Shown here one piece after another: positions 1-8,728 of a stretch of DNA of 64,000 bases. Source of the stretch: CAYSRM01 sp964475205 (GTDB lineage: Bacteria; Verrucomicrobiota; Kiritimatiellia; UBA8416; CAYSRM01); contig CAYYVQ010000008.1 in NCBI GenBank assembly GCA_964475205.1, forward strand, positions 1 through 64,000. Direction: 5' to 3'. Positions within the stretch are counted from its first letter, which is position 1. Each line of letters opens with the position of its first letter. The translations under genes and the position numbers were made by a program. The notes beneath the pieces are model-generated. The model was not told the DNA's origin, did not search any database, and worked only from the letters and a program-made list of their open reading frames with translations.

Positions 1-3
1 GAT

Positions 4-99
4 CTAAAGCAACCTGCGCACTCTCATTACGAAGTTGATGAATAGATCAGGCTAAAGCAACATGCCCGCTCTCATTACGAAGTTGATGAATAGATCAGG
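4..99 (-). repeat. Tandem pair of 48-bp repeat C ends
   Basis: Two 48-bp units (4-51 and 52-99) follow each other with three mismatches, all in the segment after CTAAAGCAAC. Read on the minus strand each unit begins CCTGATCTATTCATCAAC. The same sequence forms the left end of the inverted-repeat element at 54284-54456, and shorter pieces occur at 28995-29007 and 57729-57745. The unit nearer the gene overlaps the stop codon of the glycosyltransferase ending at 95. There are no spacers, so this is not a CRISPR array. It is best read as nested or duplicated ends of a small mobile or palindromic element. Confidence 0.75.
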
Positions 100-1264
100 T
101 TAAGTGGTTGTGTTGCTTTCCTTCTGAATAATCCAGGCTGGATTCACAACAAAGGGAACTTTGGTTTTTATTTACGCATTGATCTAAATTCAAACTTTTC
201 AATGCTTCTACCCAAGTAGATACAATCTTCTCGTGCGTGTACTTTCTCTCAATAAAGCGGCGGGCATTTCTTCCAATTTGGACAGTTTTTTGGTGGTTTT
301 TCAACAGATCAACCAATGTTGCCACCCACTCATCTATTCCATCTACAAGAAAGCCAGTTTCCCCATGTTTAATCAGGTTCAAATTATACCCGAATCGTGT
401 TGCTACTGGACAAAGTCCCATAGCCATATAAGTTTTAACTTTATAGTTGCCCTTGCATTCGTCATAGGATGTTTTCTCTAAATTAGCTATACCAGCCAGC
501 GCACCATCAAATGATCGCGATTCCTCAAGACGAAAGGGTTGCCACTCCCAGGGAATCGGGAAATCAAAATCAGGCTGTTCTTGGCCGCAGACAATCCGCA
601 CCTTGAACGGAACCTGCTCATAAACCCGCGTCAAAATGTCGGCCATCCCTGGCAGGCGAAACAGATTACCGCGCCCAGTCCACGCCAACACCGGGACTTC
701 TCCGGAGAGAGGTGGACGCACCAGTCCAGTCCTTTCGGGGTCAATTGGCTCTTCCACTAAAATTACCCTTTTATTGGGATAAGCTTCTAAAATCCTATCT
801 TTTAACTGTGGGGTAACAACCGCTACAACATCGGCCAATTTCAATCTTGAATGGGCACTAGGTCCATAATACGGAGAGGAAAGCCAATCATCCTGTATAT
901 GCCAGATATATACCCCGCCTCTTTTCTTTATCTTTTTTTCAAAGCTACAGCGCGTATCTGCCAAAACCTTCGTTAATCCGTTAATCCAAACCCAATCACC
1001 GTCATTAATAGAAAATCCAGCCTTCCACAAATGCAAGGGGGCAACGCAATAATCAAAAAATCGGCGTGACAATGGAAACCTGCGGCAAACAAAAAAACGA
1101 TACAGCAAATCAGAGCCAAGGGGTTGTCGGTCAACTAAGAAACCGGCGTCGCGCAACACTTTTAAAACCATATCATTGAATTCATCTGGTACAGCCTGAG
1201 ACTTTACGCCTGTGAATATTTTCAACATATAATCCACCAACCTGAATTCTTCATAAAAAAACAT
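95..1264 (-). CDS. GT4-like glycosyltransferase
   Basis: This 389-residue protein is a probable GT-B fold glycosyltransferase that would add a sugar during surface polysaccharide assembly in the cytoplasm. The C-terminal half (about 190-355) has the family 4 layout: a beta strand with AWTGRG, then GNYKVKTYMAMG near 272-283 and the GETGFLVDG loop at 301-309, where the nucleotide-sugar donor normally binds. The ATG is preceded by GGGAGAGG. It is the last minus-strand gene of the polysaccharide locus, separated from the sulfotransferase pseudogene by a repeat and a transposase remnant. The final dozen residues (DYSEGKQHNHLT) are encoded by repeat-like DNA, and the TGA stop lies in the repeat, so the original C terminus may have been replaced. 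Donor and acceptor cannot be told. Confidence 0.8.
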   Translation of the reverse strand: MFFYEEFRLVDYMLKIFTGVKSQAVPDEFNDMVLKVLRDAGFLVDRQPLGSDLLYRFFVCRRFPLSRRFFDYCVAPLHLWKAGFSINDGDWVWINGLTKVLADTRCSFEKKIKKRGGVYIWHIQDDWLSSPYYGPSAHSRLKLADVVAVVTPQLKDRILEAYPNKRVILVEEPIDPERTGLVRPPLSGEVPVLAWTGRGNLFRLPGMADILTRVYEQVPFKVRIVCGQEQPDFDFPIPWEWQPFRLEESRSFDGALAGIANLEKTSYDECKGNYKVKTYMAMGLCPVATRFGYNLNLIKHGETGFLVDGIDEWVATLVDLLKNHQKTVQIGRNARRFIERKYTHEKIVSTWVEALKSLNLDQCVNKNQSSLCCESSLDYSEGKQHNHLT

Positions 1265-1285
1265 CCTCTCCCAATAGATTATAAT

Positions 1286-1457
1286 TTAACCTGAAAAAAG
1301 CAGTTGGCCCGCAGCGAATCGCACAGATCATTCACAGCCAGCGTATTGCGCAAAAGCCTCAACGCACCTTGCGGGTGCGCCTGTGTTTTTGCGCAACACG
1401 CTGACAGCAAAGCAACTGCACGCTTCATCTGCGTTAAACTGCTCTTTCCAGGTTTAA
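1286..1457 (+). repeat. 172-bp repeat A, copy 1
   Basis: A 172-bp sequence that recurs in opposite orientation at 30051-30222 with only a few differences. Both ends start with TTAA and form imperfect terminal inverted repeats (TTAACCTGAAAAAAGCAGTT against TTAAACCTGGAAAGAGCAGT). The centre folds into a nested hairpin with outer arms TTGCGCAAAA/TTTTGCGCAA and an inner stem CGCACC-TTGC-GGGTGCG. It contains open frames on both strands, but they arise from the palindrome and are not supported as genes. It is probably a non-autonomous MITE-like element. Confidence 0.8.
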
Positions 1458-1521
1458 TGGATTGTACAGATTCCAATTCAAACAAAAGGCTACTCGTGAT
1501 GAATGACGAAAACATAAACAG

Positions 1522-1677
1522 ATGGGACTTGCACCCTACAGTCGAAGAAAATTCAAATCCGTATTTGATAAATCCACCACAGGCACCGATGGCGGTTTGC
1601 TTTTCTCGCGCAAAGCAATGCAGAAGAACGGCATAATCGACCGCACAGCACCGAAGCTTTCAGATAAAAGGCGATAA
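1522..1677 (+). pseudogene. IS1380-like transposase N-terminal remnant
   Basis: A 51-codon frame starting at an ATG reads like the first part of an IS1380-family transposase: KFKSVFDKS, then GTDGGLLFSRKA, then GIIDRTAPKLSDKRR before a TAA. The family typically begins with a short segment, a TSDGG-like motif and a helix of this kind, and is over 400 residues long, so only the beginning is left. It lies between repeat A and the sulfotransferase pseudogene, which marks this 470-bp gap as a site of past insertions. The family call rests on a short stretch and is tentative. Confidence 0.42.
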
Positions 1678-1734
1678 AACAAGCCTCATCCCCTATTACC
1701 CATAAAAATTCACAAAGATCCGTTTTTTGAAAAA

Positions 1735-2595
1735 TTACTGTTTTTTTAATTTTTTTCTTATGCGATATCTCAAATTATAGTATTTGTTTGTCAGCATTCT
1801 GTCAAACGAAGCTGATTCCCTTCTCGGCATATCGGCAAACGGACTGTTCTCAGTTAAATAGTTGAATGCCATCATCATTGAATAATTAATTCGGTAACTG
1901 AGAAATTCCTGTTTGCACATTGTGGGGAGAGCACGGACACCCCTTCCTTTTATAGCGGAATTAACGAAGTGATAATTCTTATCCTTGCTATTCATGAATT
2001 TCTGACTTCCATCCATTGCCTGCATTTTATCTTTACAAGATTGCAACAATGATTCTTTGATTTTTGTACAGTATGCGTCGCAACCTAAATAGCGTAGAAG
2101 TTCAGCAATGATTCTTTCCGGATCGGCCAATAAGTCTTCATAACATACAGCAAACACCCTGTGGCCAGTCGCTTGTCGATCTTCCAACCAAGAGTATAAA
2201 TAGGTACCCCAATGACCATATAGATTCCAATAACATTTAGAAAAAGTTTCAATATCGGGATATTTACCGGGTGATTGAGCATTTGTAAATTCCCAAAAAG
2301 ATTATAAGACATCGAAGCCGTTCCTATAAATATATATTGCTTTTGAAAAATCATGATACTGCATATCATAATAATTTCTATGATCCTTGAGGAAAAGCGG
2401 GGAATCGTCACTAAGCAATATATTTGCTTTTGAAGAATCTGCATTCTTTCCAGGCGGCAATATATCATTTATTGTATCAAAGTTGACTTGATAACCAGGG
2501 TCTTTTTTGAAAATATTCGCCAAGATAAACCGTACCCAAGTATTGCCTGATTTGGAAAATGATACCAACGGGATTATTTCTCGAGAAGAATTCAC
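1735..2595 (-). pseudogene. Sulfotransferase broken by in-frame TAA
   Basis: The frame encodes a PAPS-dependent sulfotransferase of about 286 codons, which would sulfate a carbohydrate of the surface polymer. It shows the 5'-phosphosulfate loop SFSKSGNTW at residues 12-20 and the 3'-phosphate motif YRNGFDVL at 90-97. At codon 98 (2302-2304) there is a TAA. The same frame continues beyond it as SFWEFTNAQSPGKYPDIETF and runs without further stops to residue 286, including a good C-terminal helix region. Nothing is shifted; a single substitution would explain the break. The start is GTG, because an in-frame TAA lies two codons upstream. It follows the 364-residue transferase gene by 20 bp. It could be a recent pseudogene or a sequencing error. 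Confidence 0.8.
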
Positions 2596-2615
2596 AATTT
2601 AAAATCTACCCACAA

Positions 2616-3710
2616 TCATTTTATTTTCACATTATTCAATAAATTCTGAAGAGATGATAAAGTATCCAGGAACTCCACATTTTTACCAGGGTGTGTTAGT
2701 GAATTAAAAATGTAATCTCTCGCATGACTATCTTTCCACTGAAGCGTATTCATTAAAGAATATGTTTCCACATGATTGGCAGATGTTTTCAATAAAGATG
2801 AATATAAACCGAAAACACATTCAAACGTCCTAAAATCAATAAACTCACCCGGTATTTTTTTTTCAAGAATTTTAAACGCGAAATCATTGAATAAGGGGTG
2901 AAGAGGGAGTCTAGGATGCGGTTTTACAAAAATAGTTAATCCCGTTTTGGTGATTAAATCTAAAATTTGTCTTACCTTTCTTTCATAATCTTCTGTATAT
3001 CCTACACTAGGAGAATCTATCCACAATATTTTTTCACCTTCATTTTCCAGCGAACATGAATATTTATGTAGTATATAATCTTCGTACTTTGCAGGGATTT
3101 TCTCTATCAATAATTCATTTAAACTTAATTGGGGTATTTTTTGACTTTTTCCCTTTTGCCCTCCTAAACGACAATATTGGAATGGAGAACCTGTCATGAA
3201 TCGCATTGTTTGCAATATAATTCTATCCTTGAGCCCCAGGTTAAGTACAGGAGACGGTTGATGATAATAGTGTTCGTAATGGATGATTTTACACCCCTGT
3301 TTAAATAATCCATATATGAAACTCAAAGAGTACCAATCGAATTCTTGCGAAAAAAAATAAACTGTGGCATCATTTATACCTTTAAAATACTTGCTGTTGA
3401 CATTCTCAATGATCATCTTTGTTATAAGTATCCGCCAGATCTTCTTTAGAGAATAGTTCGGGTAATCGGGAAGCACAATTGCTACAGAACCAATTTTATC
3501 TTTTACATATTCAATACAAGGTTGGTTCGGTGGAAGAAATACTTTTACATTCACATTTTGGTCTTTATATTTCTCAACCAAATCAAATGTGTATTTAATG
3601 TCCCCAGCTGCTTGGCAGAAGATAAAAATCTTATGGCAGCTTCCCTTAGTATCGTTATACATACTGTATGATCCAGCCATTTTAAAATCATTTTTTTCAA
3701 CAACTGACAT
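2616..3710 (-). CDS. GT-B transferase, possible nonulosonic-acid transferase
   Basis: I do not recognise this 364-residue protein with certainty. It has a soluble two-domain look, with Rossmann-like segments at about 27-80 (KIFIFCQAAGDIKYTF) and at 225-330, and the motif FVKPHPRLP at 261-269. A similar HP motif is found in the C-terminal domain of bacterial sialyltransferase and polysialyltransferase families (GT52/GT38-like) and in some capsule enzymes. The gene starts 3 bp after the flippase and lies downstream of a complete legionaminic-acid operon, so it is the best local candidate for moving the CMP-activated sugar onto the polymer. That role is inference. The low GC content of this gene and the flippase compared with the leg genes fits horizontally acquired polymer-specific genes. 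Confidence 0.5.
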   Translation of the reverse strand: MSVVEKNDFKMAGSYSMYNDTKGSCHKIFIFCQAAGDIKYTFDLVEKYKDQNVNVKVFLPPNQPCIEYVKDKIGSVAIVLPDYPNYSLKKIWRILITKMIIENVNSKYFKGINDATVYFFSQEFDWYSLSFIYGLFKQGCKIIHYEHYYHQPSPVLNLGLKDRIILQTMRFMTGSPFQYCRLGGQKGKSQKIPQLSLNELLIEKIPAKYEDYILHKYSCSLENEGEKILWIDSPSVGYTEDYERKVRQILDLITKTGLTIFVKPHPRLPLHPLFNDFAFKILEKKIPGEFIDFRTFECVFGLYSSLLKTSANHVETYSLMNTLQWKDSHARDYIFNSLTHPGKNVEFLDTLSSLQNLLNNVKIK

Positions 3711-3713
3711 CTA

Positions 3714-5144
3714 TCAATTAGAATTCCGCAACCGAAAAGTCAGTACTCCTGAAAGTGTATTTTTGTACCGGATGAAAAGCAATATTACTGATACAGATAG
3801 TAAGCTGACTTTCAGGAGAATGCCCAATAAAAAACTTAATTCAACTGAATTGAAAAAAAATATTGATGCTAATAATATAGCAAATGAAGGAATTATTTCC
3901 TTCCACGCTGTAGGAATATAGTAGCACTTTTTTGCATACAAATATTTAATTATAAAAAATATCAGGAACGTCAACATTGTTGCTAAAGCAGCTCCATAGG
4001 GTCCATAACGAGGTACAAAAATATAATTCATTCCGATATTGAGCCCGGCTGAAATAATTATTAATAACATAATCTGCTTGGTCTTCTTGTCTTGGTAAAT
4101 TGAACGATTAAATAAACCGCCCACTTGTCCTATCAATATCCCGACAACGATTATTGGAACAAGCTTATGAGCATTATGATATTTTGCATCAAGTAAAAAA
4201 ACAAATTCTTTTGAAAACAAAGATATTGCAAGAGCTAAATATATCAGAAACAAACTATAAACCTTGTTGTATTTGAAAAGGCGTGTTTTTGACTCTACCT
4301 GGTTTGCTTGATTGGCCAACTGGAAAAATAAAGGCTCATATGCCTTGTTGAAGCTTATAGAAAATATCAAAAGAATTTGCGCAAGTTTATAACTTAAGGA
4401 ATACAACCCCACATCTTCCAAGGTAAAGAAATGTTCAATAAAAATACGATCCGAAAAATTCAGAATCCAGGCAGAAAGCATGGCAGGAACCAACGGCCAA
4501 CTGTATGACAAACTCTCTTTTAAAATATCTCCCTTAAGACAAAAATTCGAGATGCTCGACATGATATAGACATAAACAGGCAGGAAGATCAAACTTTGAA
4601 CTAACCGGCCCAACAACATACCGCTTGCTCCTTTGGATGCGAATACTACAAAATATATGATAAATGCAGTAGAGACCACAAACTCCATTATAGAAATAAC
4701 AATGAATTTGTCCGCTTTTTGCTCAACCTGAAAATATACCTTTGGCAATATTCCAAATATGGTGAAATAAACGGTGAAAATTGCATAAGCATAGTATGGG
4801 TAGAATGGTATTGAAGAGAAAATTTTCGATACAACAGAATGCCCTAATAGCAATATCAAAAGGATCAAACTGGATATTATAAGCAATCCAACATATACAG
4901 TGCCCAAATAGTCCTTTTTATCTTTTTTTGATTGATAATTGAAATACAACCTGTAAATAGATCGGTCAAGAGCCATTGTGAAGAATATAGTTAGGATCAC
5001 AGAAAGTACTGCCATCGACTGCACTATTCCATAGTCGGAAGGATTTAAATATCTGGAATATAGCGGTAATAAAAGAAACTGCGCTGCTTTAGGCAGCACA
5101 TGGCCGATCGTATACAATGTAGTGTTCTTTAAAAGTTTAGACAT
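3714..5144 (-). CDS. wzx: Polysaccharide flippase (Wzx-like)
   Basis: The 476-residue protein is strongly hydrophobic, with about 12-14 membrane segments along its whole length, and opens with LLKNTTLYTIGHVLPKAAQF, the usual beginning of the polysaccharide-transport (Wzx/MATE-like) family. It would flip lipid-linked repeat units across the inner membrane. Charged residues lie in short loops, for example the SKKDKKDYLG loop near residue 75. It is encoded on the minus strand after a gap of about 100 bp from ptmE and directly before the unassigned transferase. The coding DNA is more AT-rich than the leg operon. No Wzy polymerase is visible in the window. Confidence 0.88.
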   Translation of the reverse strand: MSKLLKNTTLYTIGHVLPKAAQFLLLPLYSRYLNPSDYGIVQSMAVLSVILTIFFTMALDRSIYRLYFNYQSKKDKKDYLGTVYVGLLIISSLILLILLLGHSVVSKIFSSIPFYPYYAYAIFTVYFTIFGILPKVYFQVEQKADKFIVISIMEFVVSTAFIIYFVVFASKGASGMLLGRLVQSLIFLPVYVYIMSSISNFCLKGDILKESLSYSWPLVPAMLSAWILNFSDRIFIEHFFTLEDVGLYSLSYKLAQILLIFSISFNKAYEPLFFQLANQANQVESKTRLFKYNKVYSLFLIYLALAISLFSKEFVFLLDAKYHNAHKLVPIIVVGILIGQVGGLFNRSIYQDKKTKQIMLLIIISAGLNIGMNYIFVPRYGPYGAALATMLTFLIFFIIKYLYAKKCYYIPTAWKEIIPSFAILLASIFFFNSVELSFLLGILLKVSLLSVSVILLFIRYKNTLSGVLTFRLRNSN

Positions 5145-5248
5145 TTTCGGGGACTTCTTAACAAGAAGCTTCAGCTATAAATCATATTTTATGCAAAAGA
5201 TCTCAGTGGCAAGCACATAGAAGTTTGTTCTCGCACTCAAACATCTTT

Positions 5249-6304
5249 TTAATCGATATAACCATTCGCTTTTCTCAGTTGATGCGGCTGGCCGATGTCC
5301 AGCCAGTCTTCTTCCATGACATAGGCGCCACAGCACTGATTTTCCTCCAAAGCTGTTTCAAAGAGTTGGGTGATCGGATAGAAAGTGTTTTCCGGGACTT
5401 TTTCGATGGCCTCCGGCGACAGGATGTAAATGCCGGCGTTAACAAGTTTGCTCAGTACAGGTTTTTCTTCCAATTGCACCAATCGGTCTCCCTCGGTTCG
5501 GGCACAACCAAAGGCGATCTCATGCGTGTAGGGTCGTAACGCCATGGTGGCATAATATTTACCGGCATTGTGAAAGTGCAACATCCGATTGAAATCGGCT
5601 TGGACAATCAAGTCGCCATTCATCACCAGTACCGGGTCCGTTGGTATTTCCGGCAACAAAGAGAGCGCACCACCGGTTCCAAGCGCCTCTTTCTCGCGTA
5701 GATATTCAATTTTACAACCGAATTGTGAACCATCCTGAAAATGATCCTCTATGACATGTGACAAGTAATTAATGGATAAGAAAATTTTACGAATGCCAGA
5801 GCCGACCAAATGCAGCACAATGCGCTCGAGAATAGGCCGCCCCGCAACCGGAACCATAGGCTTAGGGACGTTTTCCGTGATGGGATGTAAACGTGTCCCC
5901 TTGCCCCCAGCCATGATCACCGCCCAGTTAGGTTTTGTGCTGTGCCCGAGGATAGAGTGCATAGTATGAATGCCTTTGAGCTCACCATTTTCGTCAACAA
6001 TTGGAATTTGCTTAATCACCCGAGCCTGCATCATTTCCAGAACATCAACTCGCAATGCACCTGGTTTGACAGAGATAAAGTGACGGGTATATATGGTTTC
6101 TATCGAATCAGACAATGTGGCGCCAGTAACTAGCGCTCGGCGGATATCTCCATCTGTGAGCACACCCATGACTTTTCTATTTTCACACACAACCGCAGTC
6201 GCAATTGCAGAGCTGTCTATTTTCTTCATAGCATCCAGAATGGATGCCGTCGGCGAAATACAATACTTATTTATCATATCGTCCTCAACTGTCGGTCTCA
6301 CCAT
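5249..6304 (-). CDS. ptmE: Glucosamine-1-P guanylyltransferase, PtmE-like
   Basis: This 351-residue protein joins two CBS domains (about 11-115) to a sugar-phosphate nucleotidyltransferase domain (from 126). The signature MAGGKGTRLHPITENVPKPM begins at 131, with the MNGDL metal-site motif further on. In Campylobacter jejuni the same architecture (PtmE) makes GDP-glucosamine for the legionaminic-acid route. Its start overlaps the end of ptmA by 7 bp; a second possible ATG lies nine codons inside, at MINKYC. It is the last gene of the nine-gene sugar operon and would supply the GDP-sugar substrate for LegB after N-acetylation. The nucleotide (GDP) is taken from the family, not visible in the sequence. 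Confidence 0.82.
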   Translation of the reverse strand: MVRPTVEDDMINKYCISPTASILDAMKKIDSSAIATAVVCENRKVMGVLTDGDIRRALVTGATLSDSIETIYTRHFISVKPGALRVDVLEMMQARVIKQIPIVDENGELKGIHTMHSILGHSTKPNWAVIMAGGKGTRLHPITENVPKPMVPVAGRPILERIVLHLVGSGIRKIFLSINYLSHVIEDHFQDGSQFGCKIEYLREKEALGTGGALSLLPEIPTDPVLVMNGDLIVQADFNRMLHFHNAGKYYATMALRPYTHEIAFGCARTEGDRLVQLEEKPVLSKLVNAGIYILSPEAIEKVPENTFYPITQLFETALEENQCCGAYVMEEDWLDIGQPHQLRKANGYID

Positions 6305-7101
6305 GTTCCAAATCCTCCGTCAACAATCAGGTTCTGGCCTGTCACATAACTTGAACAGTCGGTGGCCAGAAAACAAACTGCGCCCTTGAAGTCCTCTTCT
6401 GAAGCCATGCGTTTTAACGGAGTTTTTTCCGCATAACGTTTTACAAAACGAGGATCCTGATTCCTGAACACACCTCCGGGCGTAATCGCATTAACCCGGA
6501 TATCCGGGGCAAGCACCGTCGAACACCAGCGAGTGAACTGAATCAGTCCGCCCTTGCTAGCCGCATATGCTGCAGGATTGCCCATTGCCGTTTGTTCGTA
6601 AAGTCGCAAATCGGGGCCGTAGACACCATAGATACTGGAAATATTGATAATACTTCCGTGTCCAGATTCCTTAAGAAACGGTGTTGCCGCCTGCGTAAGG
6701 GCGAACACTGACGTTAGATTCACCTCTAGCGCCTTGCGCCATGTTTCAGACGACTGCTCTTCAAAAGAAACGCCCCACCCTTCCAACCCGCTGGTACCTA
6801 CAAAAGCAGCGCAGTTTATAAGAACATCCAGGCTGCCCAGTTTTTCGGCAACCTGATCTGGCAACACACGCACAGCCGTTTCTTCAGCGAGGTCCACTTG
6901 AAATCCGGCCGATTTAATCCCGTATTTATCCTCCAACCCAGTCGCAGTATCCATACAGGATTTCTGATTTATATCGACGACCGCCACCGATGCGCCTAAC
7001 TCCGCAACCGTATCCGCCATGGCGCGCCCTAGATAACCCGCACCACCTGTTATAACCACAGTGCGACCGGCAAGACTAGTTAACTCCTCAATACTTCTCA
7101 T
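6298..7101 (-). CDS. ptmA: SDR oxidoreductase, PtmA-like
   Basis: The 267-residue protein is a classical short-chain dehydrogenase. It has the cofactor motif TGGAGYLG at 18-25, NISS near 153-156, and the catalytic pair Y179 and K183 in YAASK, then a C-terminal VDGG near 260. It would oxidise or reduce a sugar intermediate with NAD(P)(H). The gene overlaps legF by 4 bp and ptmE by 7 bp. Genes of this type sit with ptmE and ptmF in legionaminic-acid clusters, where they are thought to help supply the glucosamine precursor. The exact reaction is not certain even for the known homologue. Confidence 0.8.
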   Translation of the reverse strand: MRSIEELTSLAGRTVVITGGAGYLGRAMADTVAELGASVAVVDINQKSCMDTATGLEDKYGIKSAGFQVDLAEETAVRVLPDQVAEKLGSLDVLINCAAFVGTSGLEGWGVSFEEQSSETWRKALEVNLTSVFALTQAATPFLKESGHGSIINISSIYGVYGPDLRLYEQTAMGNPAAYAASKGGLIQFTRWCSTVLAPDIRVNAITPGGVFRNQDPRFVKRYAEKTPLKRMASEEDFKGAVCFLATDCSSYVTGQNLIVDGGFGTW

Positions 7102-7817
7102 ATTTTGACCTGCTTTCTTTGGAATAGAAACTGTGCAAACTCAAAATCAAGTTCACCGTCAATGTCCACGGCATGTTCAACAGGAATCTCAACTGCGCCG
7201 ACGCGCCCATCCCAAAATGAATCTGCACGCATGACAAACCCAGGTGATGTAATATAGAACGCTGTTACAACATCATACACTGGGTTAAAATCCTGACGCC
7301 TTACTCCTTTGTGAGGAGGAATCACCAGCTCCACCAGGCCATCCTCAGCCATGTTGACCACATTAAACGACGGATGGTGACGGGACCGGCTGACGGAAAT
7401 AATAGTGTCCCATCCCCCATCCAAAAAACGCTCAATGCCCTGATTCACCTCTTCGACTGTCCGCAACGGCGATGTGGGTGGAAGACTGACCATGACATCC
7501 ATAGCAGGCAACCCGGAGGTTCGAACCCATTGCGCGGCATGACGCCACGCCAAGCGTTCCGGGGACTCATCCTCTGCCAAGGCAGCAGGCCTGACAAAAG
7601 GTACCTCAGCACCATATTCACGGGCAACATCGGCAATCTCGGGATCGTCCGTTGAAACAAACACCTTATCGATCAACTCAGACTGCAAACCCGCTTCTAT
7701 CGCATGGGCAATAAGAGGTCGGCCGCCCAACAACAGGATATTTTTACGGGGAAGCCCCTTGGAACCCCCTCGTGCGAAAATCCAAGCATACACTACCGGC
7801 TTGTTCTGCATACCCAA
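7098..7817 (-). CDS. legF: CMP-nonulosonate cytidylyltransferase
   Basis: LegF/NeuA-type enzymes activate a nonulosonic acid with CTP to give the CMP-sugar used by transferases. The protein (239 residues, usual length 220-240) carries the nucleotide-binding motif ARGGSKGLPRKN at 15-26, and PPTSPLRT and VSRSRHHPSF segments typical of the acylneuraminate cytidylyltransferase family. Two starts are possible, two codons apart (MGMQ); both overlap the upstream oxidoreductase gene. The legionaminic rather than sialic acid assignment rests on the neighbouring legB, legC and ptmE, because the cytidylyltransferase sequence alone does not decide it. Confidence 0.85.
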   Translation of the reverse strand: MGMQNKPVVYAWIFARGGSKGLPRKNILLLGGRPLIAHAIEAGLQSELIDKVFVSTDDPEIADVAREYGAEVPFVRPAALAEDESPERLAWRHAAQWVRTSGLPAMDVMVSLPPTSPLRTVEEVNQGIERFLDGGWDTIISVSRSRHHPSFNVVNMAEDGLVELVIPPHKGVRRQDFNPVYDVVTAFYITSPGFVMRADSFWDGRVGAVEIPVEHAVDIDGELDFEFAQFLFQRKQVKI

Positions 7818-8728
7818 CAGCCCTCCTTTGATGCTTTTTCTGCGGCTTCAATCAATTGCAATGTCTGGACCGCTTCTTCAAACGAACATAGTCCTGGAAC
7901 ATCCGGCAACCAGGCGGCGGCATGCATGGCTTCAAACATCGCATTCCGCTCCAATTCCGTTTTCTGGACAATGCTGTTATGAGTCAGCCGGTTGCCAATA
8001 AAATCCAAATAAAGAGTTCCACCCTCGTAATGAATCGTGCAGTCGCGGCGCGTATTGCGATCCAAATAGTTCAACTGACAAAGCACGACCGGGCAATCCT
8101 GAGTTTTCATTAGCAAGCCGTAAACATCGTCTGTCTCAATTTCCAATCCGCTCAAATGTCCACCAAGCGCGGAAACCCGTTTCCAGGCGCCGGTCAACAG
8201 TGCGATATAATCCAACTCATGGCTCAGATCCCGCAACGCGCCTCCACCCTGTGCCTTGCTGGCGGAATAGCATTGCCTATAATCGGTGTCTGGACGCCAA
8301 TCCGGAAGATATTGACCAACATACACATCCATGGATAGAAGCCGCTTCCCCGTCAAAATATCAGCCGCCTGCTGAATAAGAGGATGAAACCTCATCACAT
8401 AACCCACACGAATCTCAAAATCATAGCCGCACTCTTTGGAAACGACCTTATCCGACAAGGGCTTCTCAACCAAACAGGTTCCTCGAAAGCCGCCGTTTTC
8501 AATTTGATCAAGTGTTTCCAGATGTTCAGATGTACGATTAGCCACCACAATATAGTGCGGCCGAAATCCGTCAAGGGCTTCTTGAATGGTATGGAAACAC
8601 GGACAGGAGGTGTTATGGGCATGTCGACTGACAACCGCTGTTTCCGCGCCCATTCCGCATAACACGTCCACATGCCGACGGCCGATTGATCCGTATCCAA
8701 CCACCAAACTTCGCTTTGTACCAGCCAT
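7793..8728 (-). CDS. ptmF: Gfo/Idh/MocA oxidoreductase, PtmF-like
   Basis: A 311-residue NAD(P)-dependent sugar oxidoreductase. It starts with the Rossmann motif VVGYGSIGRRH (9-19) and has the family EKP motif at 88-90 (CLVEKPLSD), followed by an alpha/beta substrate domain with the DLSHELDY segment. The start codon overlaps the legG stop in the arrangement TAATG, so translation is probably coupled. In known legionaminic-acid clusters a protein of this family, PtmF, accompanies PtmA and PtmE and is thought to act in making the amino-sugar precursor. The direct substrate is not known from the sequence. Confidence 0.78.
   Translation of the reverse strand: MAGTKRSLVVGYGSIGRRHVDVLCGMGAETAVVSRHAHNTSCPCFHTIQEALDGFRPHYIVVANRTSEHLETLDQIENGGFRGTCLVEKPLSDKVVSKECGYDFEIRVGYVMRFHPLIQQAADILTGKRLLSMDVYVGQYLPDWRPDTDYRQCYSASKAQGGGALRDLSHELDYIALLTGAWKRVSALGGHLSGLEIETDDVYGLLMKTQDCPVVLCQLNYLDRNTRRDCTIHYEGGTLYLDFIGNRLTHNSIVQKTELERNAMFEAMHAAAWLPDVPGLCSFEEAVQTLQLIEAAEKASKEGCWVCRTSR

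Noticed and set aside
4..99. Possible CRISPR repeats at the window start
   Set aside because: The 48-bp units are directly adjacent without spacers and occur elsewhere as single copies at ends of inverted-repeat elements.
2085..2468. Overlapping minus-strand frame of 127 codons suggesting a frameshift in the sulfotransferase
   Set aside because: The two sulfotransferase parts on either side (1735-2187 and 2302-2595) are in the same frame, so the break is a stop codon and not a frameshift. The overlapping frame has no family features.
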